Shown: piece by piece, positions 23,731 through 35,346 of the stretch
How positions within the stretch are numbered: the first letter of the stretch is position 1
Layout: each line of letters begins with the position of its first letter
NCBI GenBank assembly: GCA_016584495.1
Contig: WAID01000004.1
Coordinates: forward strand, 1,116,001-1,180,000
Direction of reading: 5' to 3'
Origin: Celoporthe dispersa
Lineage: Eukaryota > Ascomycota > Sordariomycetes > Diaporthales > Cryphonectriaceae
DNA length: 64,000 nt
Translations under genes and position numbers: made by a program
Notes under the pieces: model-generated
What the model saw: the letters and a program-made list of their open reading frames with translations, nothing else
Databases searched by the model: none
Told to the model about the DNA's origin: nothing

Positions 23731-25535
23731 CGACGATCGCCAACAGGGCTTCAGGCTGCTACAGAACATGGTAAAGCTGCCTGGCTGCGTGGCTAGCCTG
23801 TGTCTCACCTTGAGAGGATTCCTGGATCATCTCCCCAGTACGTCCTGGTTCGCACTTCCAGTCAAGGTCTAGCACATGGTCGATTCTGTGGTGTGGTCGG
23901 CCGCCAGGGATATCCCACTGGCCACATCCCCATGCATCTCTCGTCCTCATCCCACTCGGACGGCATAAAGGGTTTCATTGTTCAAGCCAGGTCACGCCGC
24001 CCATGACTCCCTCACACCGGTATCTCGGTTGCAGCATGGAAGGTTGTGTGCCCTACCGAGGCCACATCGACGGGTGGCCGCAGGCTGGAGGACCATTCTC
24101 GATCCCGCCGATCGGTTAGACTTGTCGGGCTCTCCCCCACGCGAGCTGAGCTGAGGGCCCCTTGTCTACACGCACACCGCAGCCTCCCTTTTTTTTTTCT
24201 TCGAGGACGCATTGTGCCGTGAAACCTTCACGCCTCGACGGGGATAACCGCCCGGGGCACGGGAGTTGCACCCGAAGAATGCACCATCCTCCTCGGAACC
24301 AAGAGGGGCCCTTTTTGGTCTTTCTATACGAGGCCTCAGGGCGCCCGCCGACGTGCCTGTGCCCTAGGACAACGTCCAAGTGAGCTCTATGTGCGGTCGA
24401 GCGAATTTCAGGCAGAGGAATCAGAAAAGAATGAGGAGGGAGGGAGGGAGGGGTGGAGACGACAGATGAAAGACTCTCTTCTCTCTCTCTCTCTTTTTCC
24501 CTCTCCCGCCCTCCCTCACTCTCCAGCCCCACAACACTATATCCACGGCGTTTCTAGAGATCTGAGAAGTCATCTTTGCCAGATTCACCCTGCGTCACCG
24601 CCGGCGCAACGATCTCTCCCAAGGGCGCCCATCAGCGTTAACAGGCATGCGGTGTGGCTTGCTTGCCTGCACGGCGGTTGGCCCAGAGGAGGCCATCCCC
24701 CCCCGGCTCCCCCCTTTCGAGAGATATCACCTCTCATCTGTCAAAAGTCTCAGAAGAGGGCGGGATGGTCTATGTAAGGGTGTGCGTGTGTCTCCAAGCC
24801 GCGCTGCAGGCTAGCCAACGATGTGTGTGGGTGCACAGCTGCAAGGAATCGCTTCTCTGTCGAGCATTACCCATGGGCTTAGGCTTACTTTCCTTTTTTT
24901 TTTTTTTCCCTCCAGCCCATGTAGCTCGTCGCAAAGCATGTACCCCTCAGCCCGCCGGCGCGGGAAGGCATAGGGAGCAAGCTGGCTGTGGTTGATTGTC
25001 TCGGGTTCAGAAGATGTCCCTCCCTTCTCCATCTCATTCCTCTTTGGCTCGATCTGGAGCATAGAGAGAGAGAGAGTGTGTGTGTGTGTGTATGTCACAC
25101 CACGCGAAGGTCCAGGTCACGGCCACCACCACGTACGCAGCAACCTGCGCCTGACTGACACAAGATGTGGGGGGGGAGGGGAGGGAGGGAGGACGGGTGA
25201 TTAGGTCTCGAACGGCACGGCACGCGGGCGATGTCTGACTGGCCTGTGTTTTGGGGGGAGGGAGGAAGAGGAGAGGCAACGGCGACGATAGGTCGGTATG
25301 CGATGAGCCTATTCTGGTGCCCAACTCGGCGTCGCGCCCCGCCTGACCGAGGCCTAAAGCGTCGTGGGGGGGTGCGGCGTCTTGTTTTTCTTCCCCCTTC
25401 CCCCCCTTTGTGATGGTTCAAGGGTCAAGGGAGGGAGGGAAATTCTGTTGCGATGTAGCAGCAGTGGGGGAGAGGGGAGAGATTCTGGGAGGTTCTTGAT
25501 ATCTGCCGCGTGGGGGAGGGGTGGACGGTCTTGTC

Positions 25536-25541
25536 TATAAA
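25536..25541 (+). promoter_or_regulatory. TATA box of the gene at 25795
   Basis: TATAAA in the context gtctataaagagg, about 255 bases upstream of the start codon and followed by a pyrimidine-rich leader. Assignment rests on position and consensus only. Confidence 0.4.
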
Positions 25542-25794
25542 GAGGGCGTGGTGGTATGTCCTTGACGGGTGATGAGAGAGTATTCCCTCTCCTCCTCCTC
25601 CCTCTTCTTGTTCTCCTCCTCCAAGCCTCTCGGCCTATTCCGTCCTCTGGTAGCCCTTCTTGGAATCCCATATCTATCTCACGGTTCTCTCCTACGCTCT
25701 TGCCTAGCCCAGCTCTCCATCTCATCCCCGACCACCACGACAAGACACCTCCAACGCCTGTCCGCCAACCTCTTACATTGTCGTCCAGCAGAAG

Positions 25795-26271
25795 ATGTCT
25801 CAGACCACCAAGACAGACCCGGCCCAGTCCCAGGGCAGCACCACCTCCAGGTCCGCGGCCACTGGCCCCCCCCTTCCCCTCCCCTCCCCTACCCTGTAGA
25901 CCAGACACTGACATGCTACCCTCCCCTCTCGTCTCGCGCCCACAGCGGCAGGCCTCAGGATGCCCGCCGCTCCTCCTCTTCCCCCCCCACCACTCGTCCC
26001 GCTCCCCCGAAGCGTCCGTCTGAGATGCTCCGGCGCTGGGAGGGTGAGTCCGGGAAAAGACAACATGACTTTTACCGAGTATATTCATGGCCAGATGAGC
26101 CAGGTACGACAAGAGACAGGCCCCTTCTCCCCCCCTCCCCCTCCCCCCTCTCTCCGCTACCGTCCATCCATCCTTTTCTTTCCCTTTACATGGTTTAGAC
26201 GTCCACTGACTGACTTGCTATTGGTCGTATCGCAGGTCAAGGGACAGGACAAGCCCGCTTCTGAGCAGTGA
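25795..26271 (+). CDS. Small protein (82 residues) with NMTFTEYIHGQM motif; unknown function
   Basis: Exons 25795-25850, 25946-26103 and 26236-26271 with introns of 95 and 132 bases (branch sites ctgac in both). The N-terminal half is Ser/Thr/Pro-rich and basic (PAPPKRPSEMLRRWE). The C-terminal half has the compact NMTFTEYIHGQMSQ and ends PASEQ. I believe small fungal proteins with this ending are common, but I cannot name a family or function. The two halves are one frame apart. Removing one G from the run at 26042-26044 joins RRWE to VSPGKDN and gives a total divisible by three. A 16-base intron at the same place is too short to be real. No signal peptide or membrane helix is seen. Confidence 0.55.
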
Positions 26272-26545
26272 TGAATGGCTCGGCTGTTAAGAGCCATGGC
26301 ATCATCTTCAGCGGCGCTGGAAGTAAAGCCATCTCGGCATTGTCTCAAGTCGAATAGTCTTTATCCCAATCTAGGAGAATGCCAGATATTTATTTTTATG
26401 TTTCTTTTCTTGGTGGTTCGCCCACCCGATGTTGGATCTGATCCAAGATCCTGAATAACGTGTGATATAATAAGCCGGAACGCCCTCTTCAGTCCCTTTT
26501 TAATGCATGCCCAATCCATCTTTTTGTGTTTTTTTTTGGTAAAAT

Positions 26546-27967
26546 TCAAGAAGATGCCGTCGCGGTTGTCTCTCCCGCAGTGGTATCCGCAGCATGGAAG
26601 CCATCCACTGTGATGTTTACTGCCCCGGCTTGAACGAGCTGTAGGATAGTGTCAGTAGCCATGATTACCGGTGACGGGAAAGAAAAGTTTGGCTGCTGTG
26701 GAGATCAAGACTTACGGCTCTAGAGAGATCGTCAATCAGATCGCTGACATCCTCGATACCGACGCAGAGCCTTATTATATCCTCGGGCATCTGCCTCTCG
26801 GCCCTAGTCTTGGGGTCGATGCTTGCGTGGCTCATGCGGCACGGCATGCTGATGAGGCTGTTCACGCACCCGAAGCTGACGCTGATGCCCCACAGCCTGG
26901 CAGCCTCCACGATCCTCTCGGAGACGGTCACGTCCCCGGTCTCGAACGACAGGACGGCGCCAGCGCCGCGCGACATGGTCCAGTGGAGGTCATACTGGGG
27001 GTGGGACTTGAGGCCCGGGTACCGGACCCGGAAGCCGTGGGTCTCGAGGAACTCGGCGATCGCCTGTGCGTTGGCCTGCTGCTTCTCCATGCGGATGGCA
27101 AGGGTCTTGATGCCCCTCATCAGGAGGGACGAGTCGTCCGGCGACAGGCCGCAGCCGGTGGAGTTGATCATGAAGTACATCTTGTCTCCCAGGGAGGTGT
27201 CGTTGCAGGCGATGACGCCGGCCATGATGTCGTGGTGGCCGGACAGGTACTTGGTGCCGGACTCGTAGCTGATGTCGACGCCGAGCTCCAGCGGGTTGCA
27301 GAGCATGGGCGACATCATGGTGTTGTCAGCGACGACCAGGGCCTTGCCGTTGAGGTCGTGTGTCATCTTGGCGATGGTGGGTATGTCGACGATCTTGATC
27401 AGGGGGGTTGGTGGGCGTCTCCAGCAGGACCATGGCCGTCTTGGGCGACAGCACCTCCCTGACCCTGTCGGCGCTGGTCGTGTCCACGTGGTGGACGATG
27501 ATGCCCTGGTTTGTGGACAGGTACGTGAGCAGGCGGTTGGTACCCCCGTACAGGTCGTCACCGGTGATGACCTCGTCGCCCGGCCGCAGCAGCCGCGTGA
27601 TGACGTCCAGGGCGCCCATGCCAGAGCCCACGGCGAGGGCCCGGGTGGCATTCATGATCTTGGCCAGGTGGCGCTCCAGGTGTGTCCGGGTGGGGTTGCC
27701 GGAGCGGGTGTAGTCGTACTCGCCGTTCGGGTTGGCGGCCGACTGCTTGAAGGTGGCGGAGCGGTAGATGGGGAAGCTGGACGAGCCGTACTGGTCCTTG
27801 CTGTCGGTGTAGACGAGCTCTGTGGCGAGGGCGTAGCGGCGCCGGCCGTTGGCAGGGCTCGAGGGCGCAGGCGAGGGAGGCAGGTTGTGCCCGTCGAGAT
27901 CAACCTTGGAGAAGGCCTTCTTGGCGGCGGCGGCGGCGCCATTGCCAGACGGCGCTGGGCTGGCCAT
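26546..27967 (-). CDS. Cystathionine beta-lyase (PLP-dependent, methionine biosynthesis), one frame break
   Basis: Exons 26716-27967 and 26546-26638 (intron 77 bases) give 447 residues after correction. The enzyme splits cystathionine to homocysteine, pyruvate and ammonia. Visible family blocks are YDYTRSGNPTRTHLERHLA, SGMGALDVITRLLRPGDE, LYGGTNRLL, LLETPTNPL and the PLP-lysine site SGTKYLSGHHD (Lys at about 239). Further on are RGIKTLAIRM and CRMSHASI. The N-terminal 45 residues, with an Ala run and PSPAPSSP, match fungal cystathionine beta-lyases (yeast STR3, Neurospora met-2) rather than gamma-synthases. A run of six G at 27402-27407 is one too long. Removing one joins ETPTNP to LIKIVDIPTIA. 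Gamma-lyase is the main alternative, but the fungal beta-lyase N-terminus and C-terminal SRALVQAGAV ending favour this call. Confidence 0.88.
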
Positions 27968-29439
27968 CTCTGTAGAAGAGAGTATAGTCCTTTGAGGAAG
28001 GGTTCGTGGTCGAAGGTGGGTGCGAGAACCTTCCTGGTGGTGGCTCAAGCGCGAGTCGTCCTGATGCTTTCTCGGCCGTTCGGTGGACGAAGGGGGACCG
28101 GACCGTAGGGCTTCGGCTGTCGGTCGGTCAATTCACTGGTGGCTGCCAGAGGAGAGAAGAGAAGTCGAGTGCCTGCGACGTGGCACACTAGAGGCTATAC
28201 CGACCTGTGTGACTTACAGTTTCAAGCGAGCTGGTTGGTATGAGGATACGTTTGGTAATGGCTGGAAAGGTGGTTTGTGTAGTGAGTCGAGAGGGTCAGT
28301 CAGGTCGTGCAACTTTTCCAGAATACAAGGACTGAAATCCGGGGTAAAAGTAAGCGGCGGGCACAAGTAGCGATACTTGTGCTGCCGGAGGGGCCGGTAA
28401 GCTGTGATACGCTGTACAGTTGGTCATACCAGCGCTGCGTATTTAGCCGATAGCGGAGAGCTCTGGCAGATAATGCTAGCGGGTTACCTACCATATCGGC
28501 TATACGCATACCAGCGACAAAGGTACCCTGCTATCTGAGGAGGCATTATGACGTGCTCGCAGCTACCTCGAACAGGAAACAGATTTGCTAGGCCAGCTTC
28601 GTACCTCTACATTGCCCCTCGTCACTGCCAGTGGGCGTGTCTGTCTCCTGCCGCCTATTTAGGGGAAGATGAGGGAGTCTTGCGAATATCTGCAGCCGTT
28701 TGTAATTCGAAAGGCTTCTAATTACCCGTAAGCTGCTGGCTGCTGGTGCACTGGCATCATCTGGTGCCCATAGTGAACACCTGGTGAGTTCTTGGAAGGA
28801 CTCCTGGTGAATCTCTGGTGGTACTCCTGGTAAATTCCTGGGGAAGCTCCTGGTAAATCCCCGGGGGAACTCCTGGTGATCTTTAGGGGAATTGCACGGT
28901 GGAATTCTGGTGGAATGCAGAGTCAAATTAGATGGAATTCCACTATGGATTCTATGAATTCCCTTGACTGTATCAATATTTATAATTAGCAATCTCTCTC
29001 TCTCCTCCAATATCTTTCGAAGAGGGAGATATCCTTTATAATATATTGCAAATGCATTGCATATCAGAATAAAGGGTTTTCGGCACTTAGCATGGAGGAA
29101 CGGAGTAGTAAGCTAGGAGGGCTGATGCTTATATAGGTAATTATTCAATTAATATACTGGCGCTTTAGTACTGTCTGTTTATTCACCACCCCAGCGCCTC
29201 GCTTCAAGTTTTCTTTTTTTTCTTCCTTGTTCTCTCTCCAGGTCCCTTTGGAAACAGAGATATCAATGAGCTTATTCATCGCCTCGTTCATAAAACCCAC
29301 GAGCATTTCCTCTGGCCAGCCCAGCACCACCAGTCCTCTGATTCTTTTTTTTTTTCCCTCTTGTTCTATCCCGCCCCAAACACCCCCAAGAAAATCATGT
29401 AGAAATGTCTTATACAGCTGACCCGCTCCCGATCACTCC
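27968..29439. other. Upstream region of the beta-lyase and 3' region of the MFS gene
   Basis: Contains an AT-rich patch around 28960-29150 and the minisatellite entered separately. An open minus-strand frame over 28588-29010 consists largely of that repeat and is not supported as a gene. Confidence 0.45.
28778..28892. repeat. 23-base minisatellite, five tandem copies
   Basis: Units start at 28778, 28801, 28824, 28847 and 28870, each 23 bases, built on ctcctggtraat followed by a G-rich half. The three central units are most alike and the outer ones are diverged. A partial sixth follows at 28893. The period is not a multiple of three. Confidence 0.8.
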
Positions 29440-31248
29440 TCAAGACGACACGGCGAACTTGCTCAGCGCCCTCAGCCTGGCGCCATAAATGTACAGCAGG
29501 AAGATGCCAATAATCCCGACCGTGCTCAGCCCCCCGAGGAGGCTCGTACCCCTCGCCACGCCCAGGTTGCCATACAGAGGGCCCGCGAACAGGATGCTGC
29601 CGCAGGCCATGGCGCTGCGGAAGAAGTCGTTGCCCGCAAACAGGGAGGCGGCATACTGCGGGTAGCTGATGGGGATATAGACGAACAGGCACTGCATGAC
29701 GACAAAGACGGTCGCGCCGTAGATGGTGATACCGATGGTGGGCGCGATCCAGGGGAACCGCGGCGCGGCGGTCCAGGCGAAAATGAAGAGGCCAATGGTG
29801 GGGCCAAAAGACGCCAGCAGGGCGGGCACGAGGCGGTCTTCCTGGACAGGCCAGCCCTTGGCGCGGATGCGGGGGTTCATGTAGAAGTAGATGTAGCTGG
29901 TGTAGGTGGCGATGCCGAGGGCGCACGCGACGAGGATGCACAGGAAGACGAGGCCGATCTGGCCCGGCGTCATGTCGTAGTACACCGGGTAGACGAGCGG
30001 GAACACCTCGAAGAAGCTGTAGTAGATGCCGTAGATGATGGCCGTGTAGATCTGCACAAAGAGGATGGCCGGGTCCTTGATGGTGATCTCGAGCGGCTTG
30101 ACCAGCGCGTCCACCAGCACCGCCGACGCCTTCATGTCGCGCTGGTCCATCTCGCTCTGCGACAGGAAGCGCGCGTCGCCCGTCAGCCTGCGCAGCCGCC
30201 GGGCCCGCCGCAGCAGGATGGCCTGGGCGCTCGTCTCGGGCAGCAGGAAGAACATGAGCAGGAACACCGGGCTGGCGGCCCAGATCACCTCCAGGAGGGA
30301 CCAGCGCCACCCCATGACGGGCACGCTGAACCCGCTCAGCAGCGGGCCCAGGGCGGGCCCGCAGTATGCCGCGCTGACCCAGGCGATCATGGCGTAGGGC
30401 AGGCTGAGCAGGCTGTACATGTCGCCGACGGACGCGCCCCCGGACGCCAGGCAGGGCGAGCCGAAGAAGCCCTGGAGGAAGCGCAGGACCATGAGGCCCG
30501 GGTAGTTGCCCACCAGCGCCGTGGGGATCGACACGATGGTGTAGAGGAACATGGTGGCCACGTAGACGGGGTTCCTGCCGATGGCCGGGAGCTCGGAGAG
30601 CGGGCTGAAGAGGAGGGGCCCTGTCCCGTAGCCCAGCACGAACAGGGACAGCCCGAGGGCCGCCTTGGTCTTGCCCACGCCGAACGCCTCCATCACCCCC
30701 TCCTCGGAGGTGGTGTAGATGGCCGAGGACATGTACACGACGAACGTGTAGAGGCAGATGATGGCCGTGACCATGGCGCGGCGCAGGCTGGACCAGTTCT
30801 GCGGGTTCTCGGGGTCGTCCGAGTAGTACCAGTCCACGAGGATCGCCCCGTCTCTCGTCTTGCGCGGCACGATGGGTATCGACCTGGTCTTCTCCACCTC
30901 GTGCATCTCGTCAACTTCGAGGCGATCCCGTGTGTACGGCACCGTCTCTTCCCTGGTCCTGGTCCGGTGGAGACGCAGGTCTGCCCGCTCACCACCGGCG
31001 CTCTCGTAGGGCTGTGCGTCCCTGTCTTCCGCCTGCTTCTCCTCGTCGTCAGACGTCGACGATTCTGAGGACGAGCTGGGGATGCTGCCAGGCGCCGGTG
31101 GTTGGCCGGGCGCCTCGTCGCTCATGAGCTGGATCCATGTCTCTGGCAGCTTGAAATCCGGCCTCTCTTCTGGGTACCTCAACCTCTTGTTCCCCGTGGC
31201 CAGGCGGATGAGCCCGCCGAATGCGGTGTTCCGGAGGGCACTTGACAT
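29440..31248 (-). CDS. MFS transporter, DHA1 (drug:H+ antiporter-1) type
   Basis: A single uninterrupted exon encodes 602 residues. A hydrophilic N-terminus of about 150 residues (acidic, Ser-rich) leads to DDPENPQNWSSLRRA, the usual entry to helix 1 in this family. Twelve predicted helices follow. Family motifs include LGLSLFVLGYGTGPLLFSPL (motif B/C region), RNPVYV, RFLQGFFGSPCLASGGA and GWRWSLLEV. This resembles fungal polyamine and drug transporters such as FLU1/MDR1-like proteins. The exact substrate cannot be read from sequence. It is not part of a visible biosynthetic cluster. A long upstream region and a CG-rich reading frame with no breaks support an intact, expressed gene. Confidence 0.9.
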   Translation of the reverse strand: MSSALRNTAFGGLIRLATGNKRLRYPEERPDFKLPETWIQLMSDEAPGQPPAPGSIPSSSSESSTSDDEEKQAEDRDAQPYESAGGERADLRLHRTRTREETVPYTRDRLEVDEMHEVEKTRSIPIVPRKTRDGAILVDWYYSDDPENPQNWSSLRRAMVTAIICLYTFVVYMSSAIYTTSEEGVMEAFGVGKTKAALGLSLFVLGYGTGPLLFSPLSELPAIGRNPVYVATMFLYTIVSIPTALVGNYPGLMVLRFLQGFFGSPCLASGGASVGDMYSLLSLPYAMIAWVSAAYCGPALGPLLSGFSVPVMGWRWSLLEVIWAASPVFLLMFFLLPETSAQAILLRRARRLRRLTGDARFLSQSEMDQRDMKASAVLVDALVKPLEITIKDPAILFVQIYTAIIYGIYYSFFEVFPLVYPVYYDMTPGQIGLVFLCILVACALGIATYTSYIYFYMNPRIRAKGWPVQEDRLVPALLASFGPTIGLFIFAWTAAPRFPWIAPTIGITIYGATVFVVMQCLFVYIPISYPQYAASLFAGNDFFRSAMACGSILFAGPLYGNLGVARGTSLLGGLSTVGIIGIFLLYIYGARLRALSKFAVSS

Positions 31249-32444
31249 TATGGATGAGGGTTGGCGGGTTCTGATATGTGTAGCAAGACTGGGAGGGTAT
31301 AAGGGGTATCTAGGACAGGTGGTCTTGATGCCGTGTTGAGGGCTGGGGAGGCCGGGCTGAAGTCTTCAGGTGTCGGTCACGACACTTGATATGAATGGTC
31401 TTCACGCAGTCATGATCCATTTTGAAGGGCAGGGAGGAGGACACTATACTTATAGTATCGTCTCGACAGGAGTCTCTTACTACAATGCACAACAAAACGA
31501 GAGACTTGCGTGTATGTGAATAGGCGCTTTTCTCACAAAGCCTGGTTTACTAACCCGTGCCGTGTTGCTGACGGAGATTGAGCGTACTTACGACTCAGTC
31601 CTTGACCATGGACGGACGAATCTCTGCAGTGGACATTACCAAGCGACAAGTTGTCGTCGGACTGAGCTGCTGCTAGTTGGCTTGGACGGCCAATGTAGAA
31701 AGAAGAAAACAAACAAAAAAAAATACAACACGACATCGAAGCGTCGTTGGTGTAAATGCCGGGCCTTGTCGTCTGGTGGGGATCGAGAGCAGGTGTTTGG
31801 GATGTGCCCTGGAGCGGTTCGGGACACGAAGGCCGGTCAAAGTCACCGACCAAGGAGATCTGATAACCGGGCAGTCAAGATCTCAACCAATCTTGCTGGT
31901 GGGTGCCGAGGATTCTCTTAACAGGGCTGGGGCCTTGAGGACTTGACGCGCCGTTCGACGGCGATTAGTAAACTCCTGGATCGACATCCATGCTTTTCTC
32001 CTTTAGCGTCGACGGTCTTGGGCGCATTTATCAGCGACAGAGACAGGCGCAGGGGGAAAAGACTACAGCAGCCTCAGACGCCAAGAAGGGGGGCTTCTGG
32101 TGGTCGGCAGCCTGTCCCGGATGCGTCATCGTACAGCTTAGAAATTGAGGTTGATTTGTGAGGTAGGGATGGTGCACTAGATATGGAAGCGCTGCGACCC
32201 GTTTAGAGTTTTAGATATGGGATTGCGCCAGCCAGCTGCATAGTAGCAAGCCAAGCCGAATGCGACTTTGCGCCTTGCGTGTATGTTGCGGTGTCAAGGG
32301 AGGAAGCGATGACTCCTCATTGCTGACCCTGCATTTCAGCTGTGATCTTGTCCCCGACGGCTTAACGCCGACAGCGAGATACCCGACCGCGACGGCAAGG
32401 TCCGTCCATGTTGTCGACCTGCTTGCTACTCACTCACTGCGGTG
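31249..32444. other. Intergenic region
   Basis: Lies upstream of the DHA1 gene and downstream of the PPR gene. An A-rich tract is present at 31707-31730. Short open frames show no domain content. Confidence 0.45.
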
Positions 32445-34648
32445 TCAGTAAGTTGCAGGTGCCTTCTCTGCAGCCTGCGCGTCGGCAGTGTCCTCCGTCT
32501 CTGTCCCGATGGCAGGCTCAGCGCCCTCGAGCGCTTGTATCCTTCCGGCCTCGACCTCCTCGCGCAGGGCACGGATCCTATCCTCCTCGAGACCATACTT
32601 TTTGCAGATTCCAAGGATCCGCCAGGCCTCTGGGTCTCTCTCCGCGATCAGCCTCTTGACGAGCTCAACCGACAGGTCCATCATGGCCCGCCTCTTCTGG
32701 CTCCCCCGGCAGATAGCTCTTCCGAAAGTGCGGCGCGACGGCGGAGAAGTACTCCTTGACCCGGTGCGTCGGCCCGTGGTGCTCGACATGGATCTTGAGC
32801 ATGAGCTCCCAGATGGCCAGGGCCCTGCGGACCTTGAAGTGGACCATCTCGCCCACGAGGAACTGGGCGGTGTCCGGGTTGGTGCACTTCCAGAGCAGGT
32901 TCCGGAACGTTTCCAGGTTCGGGTCGGAGGGGACAAACTCCCGTATGCGGCGGTATAGATCGAGCGCCTTTCCGAATGCCTCTTCGGGGGTGTCCGCGTC
33001 TGACCTGGCCATCTCGTTCAGCACCGCGTTGAAGATCCCGATGGGCACCTTGTACTTCAGTTTCAGGTCGGCCATGGCCTGGACGGCCTGGTCGATCAGC
33101 TGTGGGTTGCGCCGCAGCGCCTGGCGTAACGAGCCCGTCGACGACTGGTTGACCTCTGCACCGGCGCCGTCCATGATGCAATAGGTCTCGATGGCCCTCT
33201 CCATGTTTCCCTGCACATTGTACGCATCGGCCAAGGCCTCGTAGTGTGGTCGGCTCAGCCTTGTTCCCCGCGATGCCAGGTACTGGATGACCCGGGTGGC
33301 GAGCTCCGTGTCGCCGTACGCCGCAGCCATGTTCAGGACGTTGAGCGCGATCCCGTCCGAGGGGTTGACCACCTCCGCCTGGACGGCGCGGTTCCAGATA
33401 TATGTGGTGGCCTCGTGGTTCTGGCTCTTACTACATACATCGAGCAGAAAGTACCAGACATTGACGGGTACATTTTTTGCCTTGTCGAGCCTGTAGCGCA
33501 CGATCCGCAGAGCATCGTCGGTGAACCCGAGCTTCGCGAAGACGTAGATGAAGATGTGGAATACCCACGGCTCTACCAGCATCCCGTTGCGGATCATCTC
33601 TTGCAGTTTTTCCAGGGCAAGCTCGTACTGCTCGTCCCGAAGCAGGCCCAGCGCAATATACCGGTGGCCCTTGGGCAGTATCTCTATCCATCTCTCTTTC
33701 ATCTCTCGTATCACATCGTTCCGAAGGAGGTAGTCGGGATGGATCGCCAAAGCCTGATAAATCCGCCGAGGTGGGCGTGGCTCTGGTCAGTGACGTGATC
33801 ATGGCAATCTAGCAAGAAGACAAGGTGGTCGCAAGACATACGCGGATGGCACTGTGGTACGCCGTCGACGACCATGGGATCTGCTTCTCCCGCATCTCCT
33901 TGAGCAGCTTCCTGACCACGTCCGCGGAGCCGTCGGTCAGGGCATGCTGGATGAGCATCGTCTCGTACAAGAAGGTGTTCGGCAGGGTGCCGTCGGCCAG
34001 CAGGTGCTTGACCAGGGCAGCGGTCACCTTCCTCATCCCCGGCCGCGGGTGCTGTCGCGTGGCCCGGAGCGCCTCGTATATGTGCTCATGGGTAGTTCCG
34101 GGCGGAAAGTTCTTGTAGGGTGGCCTCATATTGGTGATCCTCTCGACAATCGTGCCGCGCCCGCGCCCCGGGATCCGATCTTTACGGACTGTAGCTGACG
34201 ACGTCTGGCCAGGCGACCCATTTGCCGTTCTATCTGGGTTCTCTCCTGGGTCGGAGGAAGCCGGGTCGTTCGTGGTCGAGCCCGCCTGGGCAGGACGTCC
34301 TTGCTGTCCTCCAGCCTCCGCATGATCGTTGCTCCATGCTGCAGGCTCGTCCGTAGCGTCCCTCGCCCTGCTGCGCGTCTTCTCTCGCTGTCTCTGCACC
34401 TCTGCGTCGACCATCACCGAGAAAGCATCCTTCTCAGGCTGCACGCCATCCTGGAATCGCCGTGCGGTCGTATGCAGCGGTTGTGTTCGTGCGCGGCCCG
34501 AGGCGCGATTCGTCTTTCTGGAGGGGCAGGCGCGCGCCACCAGTCGAGGCAGGGCTGGCGCAGAGAGCGCTCTCGTGGAGATCACGAAATCAATTGAAGG
34601 ACACAGGCAGCGCCATAGCCCATCAACCGTAACACGCGCGCCAGACAT
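32445..34648 (-). CDS. PPR-like mitochondrial protein (one frame break)
   Basis: Exons 33842-34648 and 32445-33753 (intron 88 bases) give about 704 residues. The N-terminus is basic and Ser/Ala-rich with few acidic residues, fitting a mitochondrial presequence. A low-complexity linker of about 120 residues follows. The rest is helical-repeat sequence, with units such as NTFLYETMLIQHAL, EPWVFHIFIYVFAKLG, VPVNVWYFLLDVC and LSRPHYEALADAY spaced roughly 35 residues apart. Such fungal PPR proteins act on mitochondrial transcripts (family knowledge); the target RNA here is unknown. A run of five C at 32703-32707 is one too long. Removing one joins RKSYLPG to SQKRRAMMDLSVELVKRL and extends the protein by about 85 residues. 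Specific identity (for example an ATP synthase or cytochrome b expression factor) cannot be settled. Confidence 0.72.
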
Positions 34649-35346
34649 GGATTTGCTGTCATGCAGGAGAAGGAGTTGTCGAACATTTTTCCAGTACGGA
34701 CAGCCTGAAGCTCTTGGCTGGATATTTACATAGGCTAGGTAGGTACTTACCTAAAGCATGCTTGGCTCGAATCCATGCATGCCGCAGATCGGAGTTTACA
34801 AGTCCCATCCTCCCCTCCAAAAACCCCACCACTCACCCAAGAGTCGCATTATATATACTCCAAGTAGTATGTTTATATTTATATATATGTACATCTGTAT
34901 TTTGTCTCTGCAGTCATCTTCATTTACTATCATATTAGAGGAAGATAAAAAAAGCTGAGCTGTCCTGGAGAACTACAACAAGGCGGTACGAACAAGGTCA
35001 AGACGGTGAAGAATGATTCTTGGTTTCATAGTAGTATGCTGGTGATATGCTTCTCCAATATGAGAGCGGCATCCCATCTGCACAGCAGCACAGACAACAG
35101 AATGTCAATCCTGAATGTCCATACAGGCTTCATGCTTAAACAGGTGCATGCTCTCGCTAGCCTGGCCCCACACAGCAGAGGCCTCGGTGTTGCCTTCATA
35201 GAGGGATACCCTCACAACATCCTCGCCGTGAGCTCACCACCCTGCTCTCTCCTCCTCCTCTAGCAACAAGAAGCCCGGGTATCATTATGGCAGGCCACAC
35301 CACTTCTCCCTCAAGATCCAAGCCCATGACTGGTCTCCTCAGCCCC
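34649..35346. other. Intergenic region upstream of the PPR gene
   Basis: AT-rich between 34850 and 34900 with repeated tatata. Contains the PPR promoter and the 3' end of lsm4. No coding exon is supported. Confidence 0.45.

Larger units (their letters stand above)
22305..25794. other. 3.5 kb gene-free region, low complexity
   Basis: G- and C-rich tracts abound: a G run at 22324-22335, repeated GGGA/CCCT units at 23200-23225 and 24434-24450, a pyrimidine tract at 24476-24500, and a TG repeat at 25077-25091. No exon series could be built. A hairpin and a TATA box are entered separately. Part of this must be the promoter and leader of the gene at 25795. Confidence 0.45.

Noticed and set aside
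26044..26059. 16-base intron to join the two halves of the 82-residue protein
   Set aside because: Far below the minimum size of fungal introns. A single extra G explains the shift.
28588..29010. 140-codon minus-strand open frame over the minisatellite
   Set aside because: Its repetitive Pro/Phe/Glu content comes from the 23-base repeat, which is not a multiple of three.
17526..31248. Biosynthetic gene cluster around the two MFS genes
   Set aside because: No polyketide synthase, peptide synthetase, terpene cyclase, P450 or cluster regulator is present. Neighbours are housekeeping genes.
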